Assembly: GCA_028287035.1 (NCBI GenBank) | Contig: JAQBQL010000103.1 | Span: forward strand, 1 to 14,873 | Source: Labilithrix sp. | Lineage (GTDB): Bacteria > Myxococcota > Polyangia > Polyangiales > Polyangiaceae | Length of the DNA: 14,873 nucleotides | Direction: 5' to 3' | Shown here: piece by piece, positions 12,999 to 14,873 of the stretch | How the letters are laid out: every line of letters starts with the position of its first letter | How positions within the stretch are numbered: position 1 is the first letter of the stretch | Program-made: the position numbers and the translations under genes | Notes under the pieces: model-generated | The model's database searches: none | The model's input: the letters and a program-made list of their open reading frames with translations, nothing else | What the model was told of the DNA's origin: nothing

Positions 12999-14873
12999 AT
13001 GAACTTGCAAGTCGTCGTGCAGTCGGACGATGGGACGCAGCGCACGGAGCTCTATCCGGCGAACGGCCCCCTCACGATCGGTCGCCATCCGCAGTGCTCG
13101 CTGCGGCTCGACAGCGATCTGGTCTCCCGTCAGCACGCCGTCATCCAGGCCGGTCAGGGCACGCTCCGCGTCGAGGACGTCTCGACGAACGGAACGATCG
13201 CCGGTGATCTGCTCCTGCGCCGCGACTCGGTCGACGTGCCCTACGGCACGCCGATCGTGGTCGGCGACTTCACGGTCTTCGTCTACCCCGCCGACCAGCC
13301 GAACGCGGCGCAGCACGCGGCCATGACCGCGCGGCAGATGCAGGGAATGCCGCGGCCGAACGGGCAGCAGCAGCAGCACCCGACGGCGCCGCAGCAGCCG
13401 TTCAACTCGGGCCAGCACCCGACCCACCCGCACGCGGCGACCGCGATGAACGGGGGGATGAACGGCGCGATGGGCACCGGGCCGAACCCGATGATGAACG
13501 GCAACGGCATGGTCGCCCGGAACGGCGCCGGCGGTAACGTGGCCATCAGCGGCGCGATCCCGGCGGTCACCGGGATGAACCCGGTCATCGCGCACGTCGG
13601 CGCCGCGCCCGCCGCGCAGGGCGTCCATCTTCCCATGGCCCGCCGCGACGACGCGAAGCACAAGGCCGAGGTCGAGCTCCGTCGCGAGATCCACAAGCTG
13701 CTGCTCGAGCACCTCGACCTCGCGACGATCGACGCAAAGAAGCTCGACGACCCGTCGATGCGTCCGAAGGTCCTGAACGCGCTCCGCCGCATCGTCGCGA
13801 GCCTGACCGACCGCATCCCGAAGGACATCTCGCCCGACACGCTGATCGGTGAGCTCGCCGACGAGGCCCTCGGGCTCGGCCCGCTCGAGCGGTTCCTCGC
13901 CGACCCGACCATCAGCGAGGTCATGGTCGTCGACCCGAACACCATCTACATCGAGCAGAACGGGCGCATCACGCTCTCGCACGCCCGGTTCACCGACGAC
14001 GAGCGCGTCCGCGCCGTCATCGAGCGCATCGTCACTCCGCTCGGCCGCCGTATCGACGAGTCCTCCCCGCTCGTCGACGCGCGCCTCAAGGATGGCTCGC
14101 GCGTGAACGCCGTCATCCGCCCCATCGCGCTCCGCGGGTCGTGCATCACGATCCGGAAGTTCGCGAAGGTGCCGCTGACGATGGACAAGATCGTCTCCTT
14201 CGGCACCATGACCGAGCGCATGGGCCGCTTCCTCACGCGCTGCGTGCATGCGAAGCGCAACATCGTCATCTCCGGCGGCACCGGCTCCGGAAAGACGACG
14301 CTCCTCAACGTGCTCTCCGGCGCGATCCCGTCGGAGGAGCGCATCGTCACGATCGAGGACGCGGCCGAGCTCCAGCTGAAGCAGCCGCACGTCGTCTCGA
14401 TGGAAACGCGACCGCCGAACCTCGAGGGACGCGGCGAGTACAGCATCCGCGATCTCGTGAAGAACGCGCTCCGCATGCGCCCGGACCGCATCATCGTCGG
14501 TGAATGCCGCGGCGGCGAGGCCCTCGACATGCTCCAGGCGATGAACACGGGCCACGACGGATCGCTCACCACGACGCACGCGAACTCGCCGACGGAGGCG
14601 ATCAGCCGGCTCGAGACGCTCGTGCTGATGGCCGGCGTCGATCTCCCGCTCCGCGCGATCCGCGATCAGATCTCGGCCGCCGTCCACGTCATCGTCCAGC
14701 AGAGCCGCATGTCCGACGGCACGCGCAAGGTCACGCACATCAGCGAGGTGACGGGCATCGATCACGAGACGTCGGAGATCGAGCTCCGGCCCATCTTCGA
14801 GTACGTGCGCACCGGGACGGGCCCGAAGGGCGAGGTCATCGGCGAATACCGCGCGACGGGCTACCTCCCGAGC
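12999..14873 (+). CDS. cpaF: FHA-domain-fused Tad secretion ATPase CpaF/TadA (3' truncated)
   Basis: 625 codons are visible with no stop; the frame runs off the window. Residues 1-100 are an FHA domain: IGRH (27-30), SRQH (43-46) and STNG (62-65) are the phosphothreonine-binding signature residues. Residues 100-212 are a Gln/Asn/Gly/Met/Pro-rich linker with a short CAG run (13365-13376). From about 215 the protein is a type II/IV secretion ATPase of the CpaF class. Its motifs are Walker A GGTGSGKTT (426-434, K432), the acidic box TIEDAAELQL, the Walker B region RIIVGECRGGEA (E502) and the His box TTTHANSP (H527). It powers Flp fibre extrusion at the inner membrane. CpaF proteins are usually about 430-500 residues; the excess here is the FHA and linker. 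The last visible residues (YRATGYLPS) resemble the extreme C terminus of CpaF, so only a few dozen residues should be missing. AGAGGG lies 10 nt upstream of ATG 12999. Confidence 0.93.
   Translation, partial: MNLQVVVQSDDGTQRTELYPANGPLTIGRHPQCSLRLDSDLVSRQHAVIQAGQGTLRVEDVSTNGTIAGDLLLRRDSVDVPYGTPIVVGDFTVFVYPADQPNAAQHAAMTARQMQGMPRPNGQQQQHPTAPQQPFNSGQHPTHPHAATAMNGGMNGAMGTGPNPMMNGNGMVARNGAGGNVAISGAIPAVTGMNPVIAHVGAAPAAQGVHLPMARRDDAKHKAEVELRREIHKLLLEHLDLATIDAKKLDDPSMRPKVLNALRRIVASLTDRIPKDISPDTLIGELADEALGLGPLERFLADPTISEVMVVDPNTIYIEQNGRITLSHARFTDDERVRAVIERIVTPLGRRIDESSPLVDARLKDGSRVNAVIRPIALRGSCITIRKFAKVPLTMDKIVSFGTMTERMGRFLTRCVHAKRNIVISGGTGSGKTTLLNVLSGAIPSEERIVTIEDAAELQLKQPHVVSMETRPPNLEGRGEYSIRDLVKNALRMRPDRIIVGECRGGEALDMLQAMNTGHDGSLTTTHANSPTEAISRLETLVLMAGVDLPLRAIRDQISAAVHVIVQQSRMSDGTRKVTHISEVTGIDHETSEIELRPIFEYVRTGTGPKGEVIGEYRATGYLPS

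Noticed and set aside
12954..14765. 603-codon minus-strand open frame opposite cpaF
   Set aside because: Antisense shadow. The plus strand encodes FHA and CpaF motifs without a stop to the window end.

Overview
The window is GC-rich, densely packed DNA from a Gram-negative bacterium. Lipoprotein signal peptides, a secretin, a WYL regulator and a complete-looking Tad pilus locus whose motor carries an FHA domain fit a member of Myxococcota (Polyangia-like). That placement is inference from gene content and base composition, with no marker gene in view.

Left part (1-4144, all +): the end of a small C-terminal CXXCH (haem c) protein, a WYL-domain transcriptional regulator, a saccharopine dehydrogenase/trans-acting enoyl reductase-like protein overlapping it by ATGA, and, after a 35-bp gap holding a perfect hairpin, a KamA-family radical SAM/PLP lysine 2,3-aminomutase. 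These are accessory metabolic genes with no visible link to the pilus locus.

Middle (4152-5627): two divergently transcribed paralogous lipoproteins, each with two carboxypeptidase-regulatory-like beta domains. They share a 108-bp intergenic region. The right-hand one ends in a GC-rich hairpin.

Right part (5628-14873, all +): a Tad (tight adherence, type IVc) pilus locus in two blocks. Block 1 makes the fibre: flp pilin, CpaA/TadV prepilin peptidase, a second 55-residue Flp-like pilin, TadE-like, TadG-like, a second TadE-like protein, and an unrecognised exported protein with two related halves. Two strong hairpins in a 211-bp gap separate it from block 2, the export machine: CpaB, the CpaC secretin, and a CpaF ATPase carrying an N-terminal FHA domain. 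The cpaF gene runs off the right edge. CpaE/TadZ and the TadB/TadC platform proteins are not in the window and are expected downstream.

The least ordinary points are the FHA-CpaF fusion and the dense RNA structure around flp and the start of the peptidase gene. That structure includes a 12-bp bulged hairpin in the flp leader, a 16-bp imperfect hairpin over peptidase codons 4-19, and a perfect 13-bp hairpin with a 4-nt loop over peptidase codons 38-48. Together they suggest post-transcriptional control that makes much pilin and little peptidase. The second Flp-like pilin and the pilus-locus protein with two related halves are also worth attention.
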